A stretch of DNA of 58,921 bases, from contig DASVTZ010000007.1 in NCBI GenBank assembly GCA_036387335.1, positions 1 through 58,921 of the forward strand. The letters are read 5' to 3'. The DNA is from Longimicrobium sp. (GTDB lineage: Bacteria; Gemmatimonadota; Gemmatimonadetes; Longimicrobiales; Longimicrobiaceae). This document shows, piece by piece, positions 15,819 to 24,340 of this stretch; position 1 is the stretch's first letter, and every line of letters begins with the position of its first letter. A program made the translations under genes and the position numbers. The notes beneath the pieces were generated by a model. That model searched no databases and had not been told where the DNA came from. It was given only the letters and a program-made list of their open reading frames with translations.

Positions 15819-16445
15819 ATGGCAACCATCCACCCGATCCGCCGCGAAGAGACGCCCGACGAGGAGCCCTCGCTCGAGCTGCACGCGAAAGCGATGGAGA
15901 ACCTCCGCTTCATCCGCGAGACGATGGAGCGGGCGGGGAGCTTCACGGCCGTCAGCGGGTGGGGGCAGGTGGTGATCGGCGTGACCGGCTTCCTGGCGGC
16001 GTGGCTCGCCTCGGCGCAGGGTTCGCCGCGGCTGTGGCTCGCCACCTGGTGCGTGGCCGCCGTGGTGTCGGTCGCCATCGGGGTGCTGACCACGGCGATG
16101 AAGGCGCGCGCCGCCAAGATGCCGCTCCTCACCGGCCCGGGGCGCAAGTTCACCCTGTCGCTGGCGCCGCCGCTGGTGGCGGGCGCGGTGCTCACCGTGG
16201 TGCTCTTCAACACCGGGAGCGTGGCCGTGCTGCCGGGGGTGTGGCTCCTCCTCTTCGGCGTGGGGATCCTGACGGCCGGCGCGTTCTCGGTGCCGGTGGT
16301 GCCGGTGATGGGGCTCACCTTCATGGCGCTGGGCACCGCCGCGCTCTTTTCGCCGGCGGCGTGGGGCGATGCGTACATGGCGCTCGGCTTCGGCGGGCTG
16401 CACATGTTCTTTGGCACTCTGATCGCGCGGAGGTACGGTGGCTGA
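15819..16445 (+). CDS. hypothetical integral membrane protein paired with a winged-helix regulator
   Basis: 208 residues. A soluble N-terminal 45 residues (RREETPDEEPSLELHAKAMENLRFIRETME) lead into five or six hydrophobic helices (for example VVIGVTGFLAAWLA, LATWCVAAVVSVAIGVL, GVWLLLFGVGILTAG, LGFGGLHMFFGTLIA). No known transporter motif is seen. The ATG at 15819 is preferred; a GTG at 15804 is alternative. It overlaps the regulator gene by 8 bp, forming a two-gene operon under operator site 1. A sensing or membrane-stress role is possible but unsupported. Confidence 0.72.
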   Translation: MATIHPIRREETPDEEPSLELHAKAMENLRFIRETMERAGSFTAVSGWGQVVIGVTGFLAAWLASAQGSPRLWLATWCVAAVVSVAIGVLTTAMKARAAKMPLLTGPGRKFTLSLAPPLVAGAVLTVVLFNTGSVAVLPGVWLLLFGVGILTAGAFSVPVVPVMGLTFMALGTAALFSPAAWGDAYMALGFGGLHMFFGTLIARRYGG

Positions 16446-16809
16446 GGCGAAGCGCGACACGCGCGACAACCAGGACTTCTCCCTCCGCGCCGTCGTAGGC
16501 GGGGCGGAGAGCGGCGCGGCCGAGCTGGACCGGCTGATCCACGAGCGCGTGCGCCTGGGGATCGTCAGCGCGCTCGCCGTCAACCAGTCGCTGTCGTTCA
16601 ACGAGCTCAAGGACATGCTGAGCCTCACCGACGGCAACCTCAGCGTGCACGCCCGCAAGCTGGAAGAGGCGGGGTACGTGGAGTGCACCAAGAGCTTCGA
16701 GGGCCGCGTCCCCCGCACGGAGTTCCGCCTGGCCGAGACCGGGCGCCGCGCGCTGGCCGCGTACCTCGACCACATGGAGGCGCTGATCCAGGCCGTGCGC
16801 GACGGCTGA
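16438..16809 (+). CDS. winged-helix transcriptional regulator (HTH_34/MarR-like)
   Basis: 123 residues, GTG start overlapping the membrane-protein gene by 8 bp. The helix-turn-helix core is [43 protein letters not shown] (quoted here only as start [10 protein letters not shown] and end KLEEAGYV), followed by wing residues around [13 protein letters not shown] and a C-terminal dimerisation helix. This fits small PF13601-like regulators. Two matching inverted repeats flank it, before its own operon and before uppS, so autoregulation and control of uppS are plausible. The gene's last codons form the left arm of a terminator. Confidence 0.85.
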   Translation: MAEAKRDTRDNQDFSLRAVVGGAESGAAELDRLIHERVRLGIVSALAVNQSLSFNELKDMLSLTDGNLSVHARKLEEAGYVECTKSFEGRVPRTEFRLAETGRRALAAYLDHMEALIQAVRDG

Positions 16810-16829
16810 CCGCCGCACGGCCTTTTTTT
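16791..16829 (+). terminator. rho-independent terminator overlapping the regulator's 3' end
   Basis: GGCCGTGCG (16791-16799) pairs perfectly with CGCACGGCC (16814-16822) and is followed by seven T. It separates the regulator operon from uppS. Confidence 0.9.
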
Positions 16830-16837
16830 ACGTCCGT

Positions 16838-16858
16838 GCACTTTACATTGCAGAGTGC
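16838..16858. promoter_or_regulatory. operator-like inverted repeat, site 2
   Basis: Arms GCACTTT and AGAGTGC (6 of 7 complementary) around ACATTGC, in the uppS leader 40 bp before the ATG. It shares the core CTTTACATyGCArAG with site 1 at 15763-15783. Confidence 0.65.
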
Positions 16859-16897
16859 TTTGGGCGCGCTCGGTACCCGCGAGAGGAGGAGGGGAGG

Positions 16898-17584
16898 ATG
16901 AGGGGGATCCACGTGGCGGTGATCATGGACGGGAACGGGCGGTGGGCCAACGCGCGCGGGCTGCCGCGGGTGGCGGGGCACACCGAGGGCGCGCGAGTGG
17001 TGCGGCGCATCGTGGAGGCGGCGCCCGACCTGGGGGTGGGGGTGCTGACGCTGTACGCCTTCTCCTCCGACAACTGGGGGCGCCCCTCTCGCGAGGTGAG
17101 CGGGCTGATGCGGCTCTTTCGCTCGTACCTGGCGGCGGAGACGCAGCGGTGCGTGGAGAACGACATCCGCATGAGCATCATCGGGCGCCGCGACCGGCTC
17201 CCCGAGGCGCTGCGCCGCGCCATCGACGGCGCCGAGGCCGCGACGGTGGATGGCACGCGGATGCACCTGCGCATCGCCCTCGACTACTCCTCACGCGACG
17301 CCCTCCTCGCCGCCGCCGCGCGCCTGGGCCCCGACGCCACCCGCGACGACTTCGCCCTCGCTCTCGGCGGCGAATCCCCCGCGCCGGACGTGGACCTCCT
17401 CGTCCGCACGGGGGGCGAGCAGCGGCTGAGCGACTTCCTGCTGTGGGAGTGCGCCTACGCGGAGCTGTACTTCACGCCGCGCATGTGGCCCGACTTCGAC
17501 GCCGGCGCCCTGGGCGAGGCCGTCGCCGAGTTCCACCGCCGCGAGCGCCGCTTCGGCCGCGTGCCGGCCGCCGCGGCGGGGTGA
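16898..17584 (+). CDS. uppS: isoprenyl transferase (undecaprenyl diphosphate synthase)
   Basis: 228 residues. The cis-prenyltransferase signature [19 protein letters not shown] sits at the N-terminus with catalytic Asp11; further conserved blocks are [28 protein letters not shown] near 62, and the C-terminal [24 protein letters not shown], split here as [11 protein letters not shown] and LWECAYAEL. It condenses isopentenyl units to undecaprenyl diphosphate, the lipid carrier of cell-wall precursors. The ATG follows GAGGAGGGGAGG. Usual neighbours cdsA and dxr are absent. The leader carries operator site 2. Confidence 0.93.
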   Translation: MRGIHVAVIMDGNGRWANARGLPRVAGHTEGARVVRRIVEAAPDLGVGVLTLYAFSSDNWGRPSREVSGLMRLFRSYLAAETQRCVENDIRMSIIGRRDRLPEALRRAIDGAEAATVDGTRMHLRIALDYSSRDALLAAAARLGPDATRDDFALALGGESPAPDVDLLVRTGGEQRLSDFLLWECAYAELYFTPRMWPDFDAGALGEAVAEFHRRERRFGRVPAAAAG

Positions 17585-17591
17585 GACGGTG

Positions 17592-18045
17592 ATGCCCGGC
17601 TGGTGGTCGGCGAACGACTTCCGCCGCGCGCGGATGGCGCTGATCGGCGCGAGTGCGGCGAGCTTGGTTTCGCACCTCACGCTGGGCGCGGGCGCGCTCG
17701 GGCTCCTGGCTGCGGGTGTCCTCCACCTGGGCCTCCTGGCTTCGCTCGGCCTGGAGGGCCGCGGCTGGCTCGCGCACGCGTTCGGCGCCGTGCTCCTCCT
17801 GCCGACCTCCGTCATGGTGGCCGTATTTGCGATGTACGTCCTCGGATCCACCAGCCTCGACTACATCGCGCCTTCCGTCGCGGCGGTCGCGCTGGTGTTC
17901 GCCCTCGCGCACGCCGCCCAGCTGTGGCGGCTCGCCGGCCGCCCGATTTCCGCCGCTGCACCCGCTCGCGGCACCGGTGACGGACGACTTCTTCCATCCA
18001 CAGGCCGCGCCGGAGCAACGCGCGGAAAGGATTGCAGCACGATGA
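17592..18045 (+). pseudogene. three-helix membrane protein, probably frameshifted near 17945-17960
   Basis: Starts PGWWSANDFRRARMALIGA with three hydrophobic segments up to about residue 118 (HAAQLWRLAGR). In the starting frame the sequence then becomes codon-poor and runs without a stop into the DUF4173 gene. In the +1 frame the same DNA reads RFPPLHPLAAPVTDDFFHP and ends in a TGA that overlaps the DUF4173 ATG as ATGA, the junction type common in this window, with better GC3. The simplest reading is a one-base indel (real or an assembly error). If there is no indel, the product is a 600+ residue fusion. Family unknown. Confidence 0.55.
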
Positions 18046-19613
18046 ACGTGCACGAGACGCTGGACGAGCCCGCCATCCGCGTTCAGGAGGCACCCGCGCC
18101 GCTGAGCATCAACACCCGCAACGCGCTGGGGGTGCTGGGCGGCGCGGTGGCGATGGGCGCGCTGGGCGATGCACTCCTCCGCGCCACGCCGTGGGGGATC
18201 AACCTGACGCTCTGGACGCTGGCGCTGGTCGCCGCCGCGGTGGGGCTGCGCCGCTGGGCGGGCTTCAACGCCGCCGGACGCGCATGGGTGCCGATGGCGC
18301 TGGTGATCGCCGTGCTCATGGCGTGGCGCGACTCGCCGACCCTGAAGGCGTTCGACATCGCCGCGCTCGGCCTGGTGCTGGCGCTGGCGATGCACCGCGC
18401 ACGCGGCGCCCGGCTCCGCACCGGCGGCATCCTGGGGTACGCGGTTGGCTTCGCGCGCAGCACGCTGGAGACGGTCGCGGGACTGTTCGTGCTCGCGTTC
18501 GAGGACGTGCGCTGGAGCGAGGTGGCACGCGGGCGCGGGGCCGGCTTCCTTCTCCCGCTGCTGCGGGGCCTGGCCATCGCGCTGCCGCTGCTGGGGATCT
18601 TTGCCGCCCTCCTCGTCGCCGCCGACGCTGCGTTCGAGGGGATGATGAACCGCGTCTTCCGGCTCGATGGGGCCGTCCTGGCGTCGCACCTCTTCCTCGC
18701 CTGCGCGGTTACCTGGGTGTCGGCGGGCGTGCTGCGCACTCTCTCGCTCGGCGATGAGCGCGCGGAGGCGGAGGAGCTCAAGGTGCCCGGGCCGTTCCTG
18801 GGCGTGGTGGAGGTGGCGACGGTGCTGGGGCTGCTGAACGCGCTCTTTCTCTCCTTCGTCGTCGTCCAGCTTCCGTACCTGTTCGGCTCGTCGCCGTCGG
18901 CCGAGGTGTCGCATGCGCAGTACGCGCGGCGCGGCTTCTTTGAGCTCGTGACGGTGGCCGGGCTGGTGCTTCCGCTGCTGCTGGGGCTGCACGCCGCCAT
19001 GCGCCGGAGCGAGCCGCGGCACGAGCGTGCCTTTCGGTGGCTGGCGGGGGTTCAGGTGGCGCTGCTCTTCGTGATCATGGCTTCGGCCATGCACCGCATG
19101 CGGCTCTACCAGGCCGCGTTCGGCCTCACGGAGCTGCGGCTGTACACGACGGCGTTCATGCTCTGGCTGGCGGCGGTGTTCGCCTGGTTCGGCGCCACCG
19201 TGCTGCGCGGGCGGCGCGAGCGCTTCACCTTTGGCGCGCTGGTGATGGCGGGGGAAGCGCTGGTGATCCTGCACGCCTTCAACCCCGATGCGCGCATCGT
19301 GCACACCAACGCCGCGCGCGTCGTCGCCGAGCGCCCCTTCGACGCCCGCTACGCCGCCGGCCTCAGCGCCGACGCCGTGCCGGGCCTCCTCGCCGCCCTT
19401 CCGCGCGCCACCCCTGCCGAGCGCTGCGCCGCCGCCACCCGCATCCTGCGCCGCTGGGGCCCCGCGACGGAGGCCGACTGGCGGTCGTGGAGCCTCGCGC
19501 GCGGCCGTGCACGTGGTGCGGTGCGCGCGCAGGCGAAGGAGTTGCGCGCGGCGTGCGCGGGATTGCCGGCGGGCGCGATGAACAGCGGTCAGCACCCGCG
19601 CCTGTCGTTCTGA
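18042..19613 (+). CDS. DUF4173/DUF4153 polytopic membrane protein
   Basis: 523 residues from the ATG at 18042 (MNVHETLDEP). It has about ten hydrophobic helices and the conserved DUF4173 block of alternating Tyr/Arg (YARRGFFELVTVAGLVLPL, then HRMRLYQAAFGLTELRLYTT) near residues 290-370. The C-terminal 130 residues are soluble and Ala/Arg-rich (NPDARIVHTNAARV). Function of the family is unknown; members are bacterial inner-membrane proteins. In the current sequence its frame is continuous with the upstream partner, but the usual DUF4173 length fits this start. It follows uppS in the same direction. Confidence 0.75.
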   Translation: MNVHETLDEPAIRVQEAPAPLSINTRNALGVLGGAVAMGALGDALLRATPWGINLTLWTLALVAAAVGLRRWAGFNAAGRAWVPMALVIAVLMAWRDSPTLKAFDIAALGLVLALAMHRARGARLRTGGILGYAVGFARSTLETVAGLFVLAFEDVRWSEVARGRGAGFLLPLLRGLAIALPLLGIFAALLVAADAAFEGMMNRVFRLDGAVLASHLFLACAVTWVSAGVLRTLSLGDERAEAEELKVPGPFLGVVEVATVLGLLNALFLSFVVVQLPYLFGSSPSAEVSHAQYARRGFFELVTVAGLVLPLLLGLHAAMRRSEPRHERAFRWLAGVQVALLFVIMASAMHRMRLYQAAFGLTELRLYTTAFMLWLAAVFAWFGATVLRGRRERFTFGALVMAGEALVILHAFNPDARIVHTNAARVVAERPFDARYAAGLSADAVPGLLAALPRATPAERCAAATRILRRWGPATEADWRSWSLARGRARGAVRAQAKELRAACAGLPAGAMNSGQHPRLSF

Positions 19614-19639
19614 GCGGTCGTCCGAGACGCGGCGAGGGA

Positions 19640-19938
19640 GGGCAGACACGCAGGTCTGCCCCTACCGGATCGCGGTGCGGAGGGGTGGGTGGGCGGGGCA
19701 AGACAGGCGGGCATCGGTGCGGCGTCGGGCACGGGCGGCCACACGGGGCCGCCCCTACAGGGCATCGGTTTGCGCGAGCGGGGGGGCGGAGCGGCGCGGG
19801 GCACGGGCGTGATAAATCGCGCCCCAACGGGACATAATCAAACACGCCCCCGCCGCGATGGTTGCGGCAGGGGCGAATTCCCGCCCCCTCTCTCGATAAC
19901 AGAGGGCGGAGCCCTCTCCTGTTATCGGGAGAGGGGGC
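19640..19938. repeat. mosaic of intergenic palindromes between convergent genes
   Basis: Successive hairpins fill this gene-free gap: GGGCAGAC/GTCTGCCC followed by CCTACC (19640-19666); GGGCGGCC/GGCCGCCC followed by CCTAC (about 19733-19758); GCCCCCGCCGC/GCGGCAGGGGC (19846-19874); and a long stem with CGATAACAG/CTGTTATCG arms (about 19884-19938) that could act as a bidirectional terminator. The first and third recur together at 28699-28832. Confidence 0.8.
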
Positions 19939-19967
19939 AGCGAGGAACGAGCGGGGGTGAGGGCCGC

Positions 19968-21179
19968 CTACCCCCGCACCGCCCCCACGTTGGCGGTGTT
20001 CTCGTACGGCTGGAACTCGCAGCCGGGGCGCACCGGCACGTAGTACACGTCCGGCGCTCTCACGCCCGCCTCGGCGAAGACCGGGACGCCGCGGTACTCG
20101 CCCGCCGGCTGAAGCTGGCGCGCGGGAAGCCTGCGCGGGAGACCGTACTTCACCACCCGCCGGTTGCCCATCATGATCGGCTCGTTGTTGATGTACCACT
20201 CGGCGCTCGACGCGTACGGCAGCGCGTCGGCTGGGTACGTCATGGCGACCGGGCGGCCGTCCACGAGGGTGTCGGCGCGCTGGGGGTCGTACACGGCGTC
20301 CACTTCGGCGAGACGGCCATCGCGCACGACGCAGTAGCGGATGGCGACCGCGGGCGCGGCGGGGGCGGCCTGCGGCGGGGCCGGCGTGTAGGTGGCCACC
20401 GGCGTCATGCCGCGCGGCGCGGGGCGGTACGAGATGCCGAAGCGCGCCACGAGGATGTTGGCGTTGCTGTAGTTGTAGTCGATCGCCACCGGACCGCCCT
20501 CGAAGCGCGGCTCGCCGCCGAAGCGCGCCGCGTCACGGTCCAGGAAATCGTCCGTGTTCCAGAAGGTGATGTAGTCCTCCAGCCCGATCTGGAAGGCGAA
20601 GCCGCTGCGGCCGATGCGCGCGGTGGCGTCCGCGCCCAGGTTCAGCGCGAAGTGCCGCGTCGCCTCCTGCCCCGCCTGCTCCCCCATGAAGATCATCGCC
20701 GGCGCCACCGTCACGAAGGCGGACGGGTGGAAGCGGCGGTCGTCCGGGCTGGGGTCCGGGAGGCGCGCCGTGATCCCCGCCTTGGCGAACCACATGGAGG
20801 GCGCGTCGGTGATGAACCGCCCCTCGGGGAGCGAGTCGCCCGGGGTGCCGAAGGTGAAGATGTCCTGCGGCGCGGCGCTGTAGGCGACGCCCGCCGTGAA
20901 GCCGAGCACGCGGCGGAAGAAGAAGTCCGCGTTCAGCCCCACCGCCGGCGCGCCCTCGCGCTCCTCCTCCACCTGCAGCTCCGCCCCGTTGGCGCCCGTC
21001 ACGAAGAAGGTGCCGGTGTTGTACGGCACCCGCGCGCCCACGTACGGCGTGATGGCCCAGCGCGAGTGCGGAAGCTGCTGCGGGTGCGGCTCGGGCGAGT
21101 ACGTCGGGCGCGTCTGTGCCCCGGCGGCGGCCGGTAGCGCGAGCAGCCCTGCTGCGAGCGTGAGCGCTAAGCGCTTCAT
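19968..21179 (-). CDS. hypothetical outer-membrane beta-barrel protein
   Basis: 403 residues with a clear signal peptide (KRLALTLAAGLLALPAAAGAQ). The first 260 residues alternate aromatic strands and turns (WAITPYVGARVPYN, GFAFQIGLEDYITFW, NILVARFGISYRP), a barrel-like pattern. A Pro/Ala linker (PAPPQAAPAAPA) leads to a C-terminal domain with two Cys (RYCVVRDGRLAEVD and VRPGCEFQPY). No named family is recognised. The ATG follows AGGAGATC. The gene is convergent with the DUF4173 gene. Confidence 0.7.
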   Translation of the reverse strand: MKRLALTLAAGLLALPAAAGAQTRPTYSPEPHPQQLPHSRWAITPYVGARVPYNTGTFFVTGANGAELQVEEEREGAPAVGLNADFFFRRVLGFTAGVAYSAAPQDIFTFGTPGDSLPEGRFITDAPSMWFAKAGITARLPDPSPDDRRFHPSAFVTVAPAMIFMGEQAGQEATRHFALNLGADATARIGRSGFAFQIGLEDYITFWNTDDFLDRDAARFGGEPRFEGGPVAIDYNYSNANILVARFGISYRPAPRGMTPVATYTPAPPQAAPAAPAVAIRYCVVRDGRLAEVDAVYDPQRADTLVDGRPVAMTYPADALPYASSAEWYINNEPIMMGNRRVVKYGLPRRLPARQLQPAGEYRGVPVFAEAGVRAPDVYYVPVRPGCEFQPYENTANVGAVRG

Positions 21180-21453
21180 CGGATCTCCTGTAAGGTCTGG
21201 CGGATGTGCGGAGGCCGGGCCGTGGCGAGGGGGCTCGCGTCAGGTGGTGCGTACGGCGGCGGGATTGTCTCGGCGGTAGGGCGAAGATAAGCGTTCCCCT
21301 GCGGATGCGGAATAGCGCTCCGTGCGGCGGCGGCTAAGTGCTTTAGGGGCAGGAGATTGGATGCGCGCCCGGCGGGTGGCGCGGGGGAGGGAGCGGCGCG
21401 TACGAGCGTGGAACCGGCAATCTTTGCGCACTTCGCGCACGAAGGGCGGGGCC

Positions 21454-21840
21454 TCAGGGCTGCGCCGCCAGCCAGTCGCGCGCTTCCTCGATCGTATCGA
21501 ACGCCTCGATGTTGCGGCGGCTGAAGAGGACGACGGCGCGAAAGAGCACCCGGTGCAGCCCCTCCATCCCCACCACCGCGGCGGCGGTGACGTACGGCTT
21601 GTTGTGGACGGTGAGCTGCTTGAGCGCCTCCATCACCGGCGGGGTGTAGCGCGCGTCCTTGACGTGCGTCAGCGTGCGCAGCGACGCGGGGGGCTGGCCG
21701 GCGACCACCTCGCGCGCGACCTCCACCTCGCGCAGGATCTCTTCCGTCTTCTGAAGGCCGGAAAAGTCGATCAGCAGGATGCGGGCGCCGCGGTGCTCGA
21801 TGAAGCGAACTCGTGAGGTGGGAGGGCTCTGCGTGGACAT
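21454..21840 (-). CDS. hypothetical STAS/SpoIIAA-like protein
   Basis: 128 residues, cytoplasmic. The alternating strand/helix pattern (VRFIEHRGARILLIDFSG, TEEILREVEVAREVV, PYVTAAAVVGMEGLHRVLF, AFDTIEEARDWLAAQ) resembles the SpoIIAA-like/STAS alpha-beta fold that holds many uncharacterised proteins. No catalytic motif is seen. The upstream gap 21180-21453 has no gene. It lies 79 bp downstream of gluQ on the same strand. Confidence 0.6.
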   Translation of the reverse strand: MSTQSPPTSRVRFIEHRGARILLIDFSGLQKTEEILREVEVAREVVAGQPPASLRTLTHVKDARYTPPVMEALKQLTVHNKPYVTAAAVVGMEGLHRVLFRAVVLFSRRNIEAFDTIEEARDWLAAQP

Positions 21841-21919
21841 GGTGGCTCGGGGGGAGGACTGCGGGGGAGGGTGCTTGTGGCGCGAAAGGAATCGAAGGTT
21901 ATTCGGAGTTCGCGCGATG

Positions 21920-22912
21920 TCAAGGCGTTCGCAGCGCCGCCAGCGAGGCGCCCGTCACCACCGTCGGCGCGGCGGGGATGCGGGGGGTGGAGAAGCGGGG
22001 GATGAGCTCGGCGGGACGGAGGTGCTCGCCCGGGTCCGCGAGGCCGCAGGTGGAGGCGAGCCAGCCCACCACCTTTTCCGGCGCGACCCCTTCGCCGCGC
22101 AGCTCGGCCAGCGAGACGGCGCCGTGCCGCTTGGCGAGGCGCTCGCCGTCCGCGCCCAGCATGAGCGGGACGTGGGCGAAGCGCGGCGCGGGCAGCCCAA
22201 GCGCGCGGAAGAGGAGGATCTGACGCGCGGTGGAGCCCAGCAGGTCGCCGCCGCGCACCACGTCGGTGATCCCCATCGCGGCATCGTCCACCACCACGGC
22301 GAGCTGGTACGCGGCCACGCCGTCCTTGCGTCGCACCACGAAGTCGCCCGTGTCCGCGGCGGGGCGGAAGCAGGCGCGGCCCAGCACGCCGTCGTCGAAG
22401 CACACCTCCTCGTTCGCGTCGTCCACGCGGAAGCGGAGGGCGCGCTCGGAGACCGCCCAGCGCGTGAGGCTGACGGCGTCGGCGGGGACGGGCTGGTGGC
22501 GGCACATGCCGGAGTAGCGCGGGCCTTCCTCCCCGGCGTGCGGTGCGCTGGCCGCGGCCGCGATGTCGCGCCGGGAGCAGCCGCAGGCGAAGAGATGGCC
22601 GTCGCGGGCCAGGCGGCGCAGGGCGTCCTCGTAGAGCGCGACCCGTTCGGACTGGACGTACGGCGCGTGGCGGCCGCCCACATCCGGCCCCTCGTCCCAG
22701 TCCAGCCCCAGCCAGCGGAGCTCGTCGAGCTGCGCCTCCATGATCCCGGGCCGCACGCGTCCGAAGTCCAGGTCCTCCACCCGCATCACGAAGCTGCCGC
22801 CCGCGGCCCGCGCGTGCAGCCACGCCAGCAGCGCCGTGCGCGCGTTGCCGATGTGCAGCGCGCCCGTGGGGCTCGGCGCGAAGCGGCCTCGATAGGAGTG
22901 CGATTCCGTCAT
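21920..22912 (-). CDS. gluQ: glutamyl-Q tRNA(Asp) synthetase
   Basis: 330 residues. It is a truncated glutamyl-tRNA synthetase lacking the anticodon-binding domain. The class I HIGH motif appears as SPTGALHIGN near residue 16 and the KMSKS equivalent as RLAKRHGA near 240. Between them lie the Cys residues of a zinc site (FACGCSRRD and later SGMCRHQ). It would attach glutamate to the queuosine of tRNA(Asp). The ATG at 22912 is chosen at the conserved start MTESHSYRGRFAPSPTG; the open frame extends upstream without homology. Confidence 0.93.
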   Translation of the reverse strand: MTESHSYRGRFAPSPTGALHIGNARTALLAWLHARAAGGSFVMRVEDLDFGRVRPGIMEAQLDELRWLGLDWDEGPDVGGRHAPYVQSERVALYEDALRRLARDGHLFACGCSRRDIAAAASAPHAGEEGPRYSGMCRHQPVPADAVSLTRWAVSERALRFRVDDANEEVCFDDGVLGRACFRPAADTGDFVVRRKDGVAAYQLAVVVDDAAMGITDVVRGGDLLGSTARQILLFRALGLPAPRFAHVPLMLGADGERLAKRHGAVSLAELRGEGVAPEKVVGWLASTCGLADPGEHLRPAELIPRFSTPRIPAAPTVVTGASLAALRTP

Positions 22913-23017
22913 GTGGGGAGAATAAGGCGGTCCGCGGGTGCGCGCACCCGGTGTCACACCCCCGGCGCTCCGCTCGTTCTCTGGCCGACACGAACCTCGA
23001 ATCAGACGGAGACCGAC

Positions 23018-23458
23018 ATGCGCACCATCGCCTTGCTGCCGCTCGCCGCCCTGCTCGCGCTGGGATGTTCCGGGTCCCCCACCGGCTCCGGCCCCGGTCT
23101 GCCCGCGGCCGTGCTCCGCGACGCGGAAGGGATCACCTTCGCGGCCGAGCGTCCCGCCTATCGCCGCGGCGACACCGCCACTATCGTGCTGCGCAACGGC
23201 ACCACGCAGTCGCTCGGCTACAACCTCTGCCACTCGTCGCGCGAGCTGAGGGCGGGCGGCACGTGGTCGCGCATCTCCTCCCTCCGCCTCTGCACCATGG
23301 AGCTCCGCATCCTCGCTCCCGGCGCGGAGACGGTGCTGCGGGAGCCGATCACCGCGGAGTGGCAGCCCGGCGAGTACCGCATGGTCACCCGGGTCGAGCG
23401 GATGCGGAGCGGCGACGGCGGCGAGGTCTTCACGCCTCCCTTCACCGTCGAGCGCTGA
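23018..23458 (+). CDS. hypothetical lipoprotein
   Basis: 146 residues. The signal sequence MRTIALLPLAALLALGCSG ends in the lipobox LALGC, so lipid attachment at Cys17 is expected. The mature part (ITFAAERPAYRRGDTATIVLRNG, split as AERPAYRRGD and TATIVLRNG, then YNLCHSSREL, LRLCTMELRI) looks like an immunoglobulin-like beta domain with two further Cys that may pair. Such small domains occur in secreted proteins of this phylum-like background; the role is unknown. It is divergent from gluQ. Confidence 0.7.
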   Translation: MRTIALLPLAALLALGCSGSPTGSGPGLPAAVLRDAEGITFAAERPAYRRGDTATIVLRNGTTQSLGYNLCHSSRELRAGGTWSRISSLRLCTMELRILAPGAETVLREPITAEWQPGEYRMVTRVERMRSGDGGEVFTPPFTVER

Positions 23459-23478
23459 ACGGGAAAACGGAACGGCGT

Positions 23479-23504
23479 CTCACACAGAGCCACAGAGGGA
23501 ACTG
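23479..23504. repeat. CACAGAG-type repeat, half copy
   Basis: CTCACACAGAGCCACAGAGG marks one arm of the family found in full at 15653-15736; the matching arm is missing and a different palindrome follows. Confidence 0.75.
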
Positions 23505-23514
23505 AAAGAACGAA

Positions 23515-23548
23515 AGAGGAGGCGCGGAGAGATCTCCGCGCCTCCTCT
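23515..23548. terminator. perfect 16-bp palindrome, bidirectional terminator candidate
   Basis: AGAGGAGGCGCGGAGA and its exact reverse complement are separated by GA. The element sits between convergent genes ending at 23458 (+) and 23569 (-). Confidence 0.75.
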
Positions 23549-23568
23549 TCTTCGTGCGGACCAGCCGT

Positions 23569-24126
23569 TCACGGTCCGCCGAGCATCCGGTCCACCCGCG
23601 CTTCGAGCGACGGCTTCGTGGCGCCGGAGAGGGCGCTCTCTAGCAGGTCGGCCAGCTCCTCGCCGAAGTCGTCGGGGAAGCGGCGGGCGAGGCGAACCAG
23701 CGGGGCGAAGGCCAGCATCACCGTGCGCGGGGTCTCCTCCGGCTCGGCGCCCTCGCCGCGCCAGGCGTCGGCGGCGGGGGCGGACTGCCAGGGCTCCAGC
23801 TCGTGCTCGTGCTCTTCTTCCTCGCCGTCGGTGGAGATCCCTTCCGGCAGCTGGTCGACGGGGATGGAGAGGCCGACCATGGCGTGGATCTCGGCGGTCG
23901 CCTCCTCCGGCTCCTCGGCCAGGAGGCCGAGCTGCACGGGCGTCTGCAGCGCTTCCTCCAGGATCGCCAGCGTCTCGGGAGGCAGGAGCGCGCGGAACGA
24001 CGGGCGGTCGTTGCCGTCTGCGTAGAACGCCACGGGGATCAGCTCGGCCTCTTCTGGAAGCAGCCCCTCGTGGTCCACTTCGCGGAGCTCGAGCTCGACG
24101 GGTTCATCTCGAAGATATACGTGCAT
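23569..24126 (-). CDS. hypothetical acidic cytoplasmic protein
   Basis: 185 residues starting MHVYLRDEPVELELREVDHEG. Strongly acidic throughout, with an Asp/Glu/His-rich run near residue 100 (GEEEEHEHELEP) and a helical C-terminus (DFGEELADLLESALSG). No signal peptide or known domain. The start at 24126 is preferred over an in-frame ATG 11 codons upstream because the extra residues are not protein-like. Function unknown. Confidence 0.6.
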   Translation of the reverse strand: MHVYLRDEPVELELREVDHEGLLPEEAELIPVAFYADGNDRPSFRALLPPETLAILEEALQTPVQLGLLAEEPEEATAEIHAMVGLSIPVDQLPEGISTDGEEEEHEHELEPWQSAPAADAWRGEGAEPEETPRTVMLAFAPLVRLARRFPDDFGEELADLLESALSGATKPSLEARVDRMLGGP

Positions 24127-24251
24127 GGGCGGAAAATCCGGTTGCGAGCACGGGCGCACGCGCCTCGCGCCACGGACCTCTGGTACACCCCTTCCGGCGG
24201 GGGTTCCACGGTTGCCGGACGATCCGTGCCGGATATGTTACAGAACAGCAG

Positions 24252-24328
24252 TGCCTAGTGCCCAGTGCTCAGTGCCCAGTAGCTTCGGACGCTCCACTAG
24301 GTACTAGGCACTAGGCACTAGGCACTTT
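24252..24328. repeat. head-to-head CTAGTGC/GCACTAG tandem repeats forming a long hairpin
   Basis: Four 7-8-bp units of the type AGTGCCTAGTGCCCAGTGC face four of the type CTAGGCACTAGGCACTAGGC across a short spacer. The structure ends 13 bp before the dehydrogenase start. Confidence 0.9.
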
Positions 24329-24340
24329 CCCGGAACTCCC

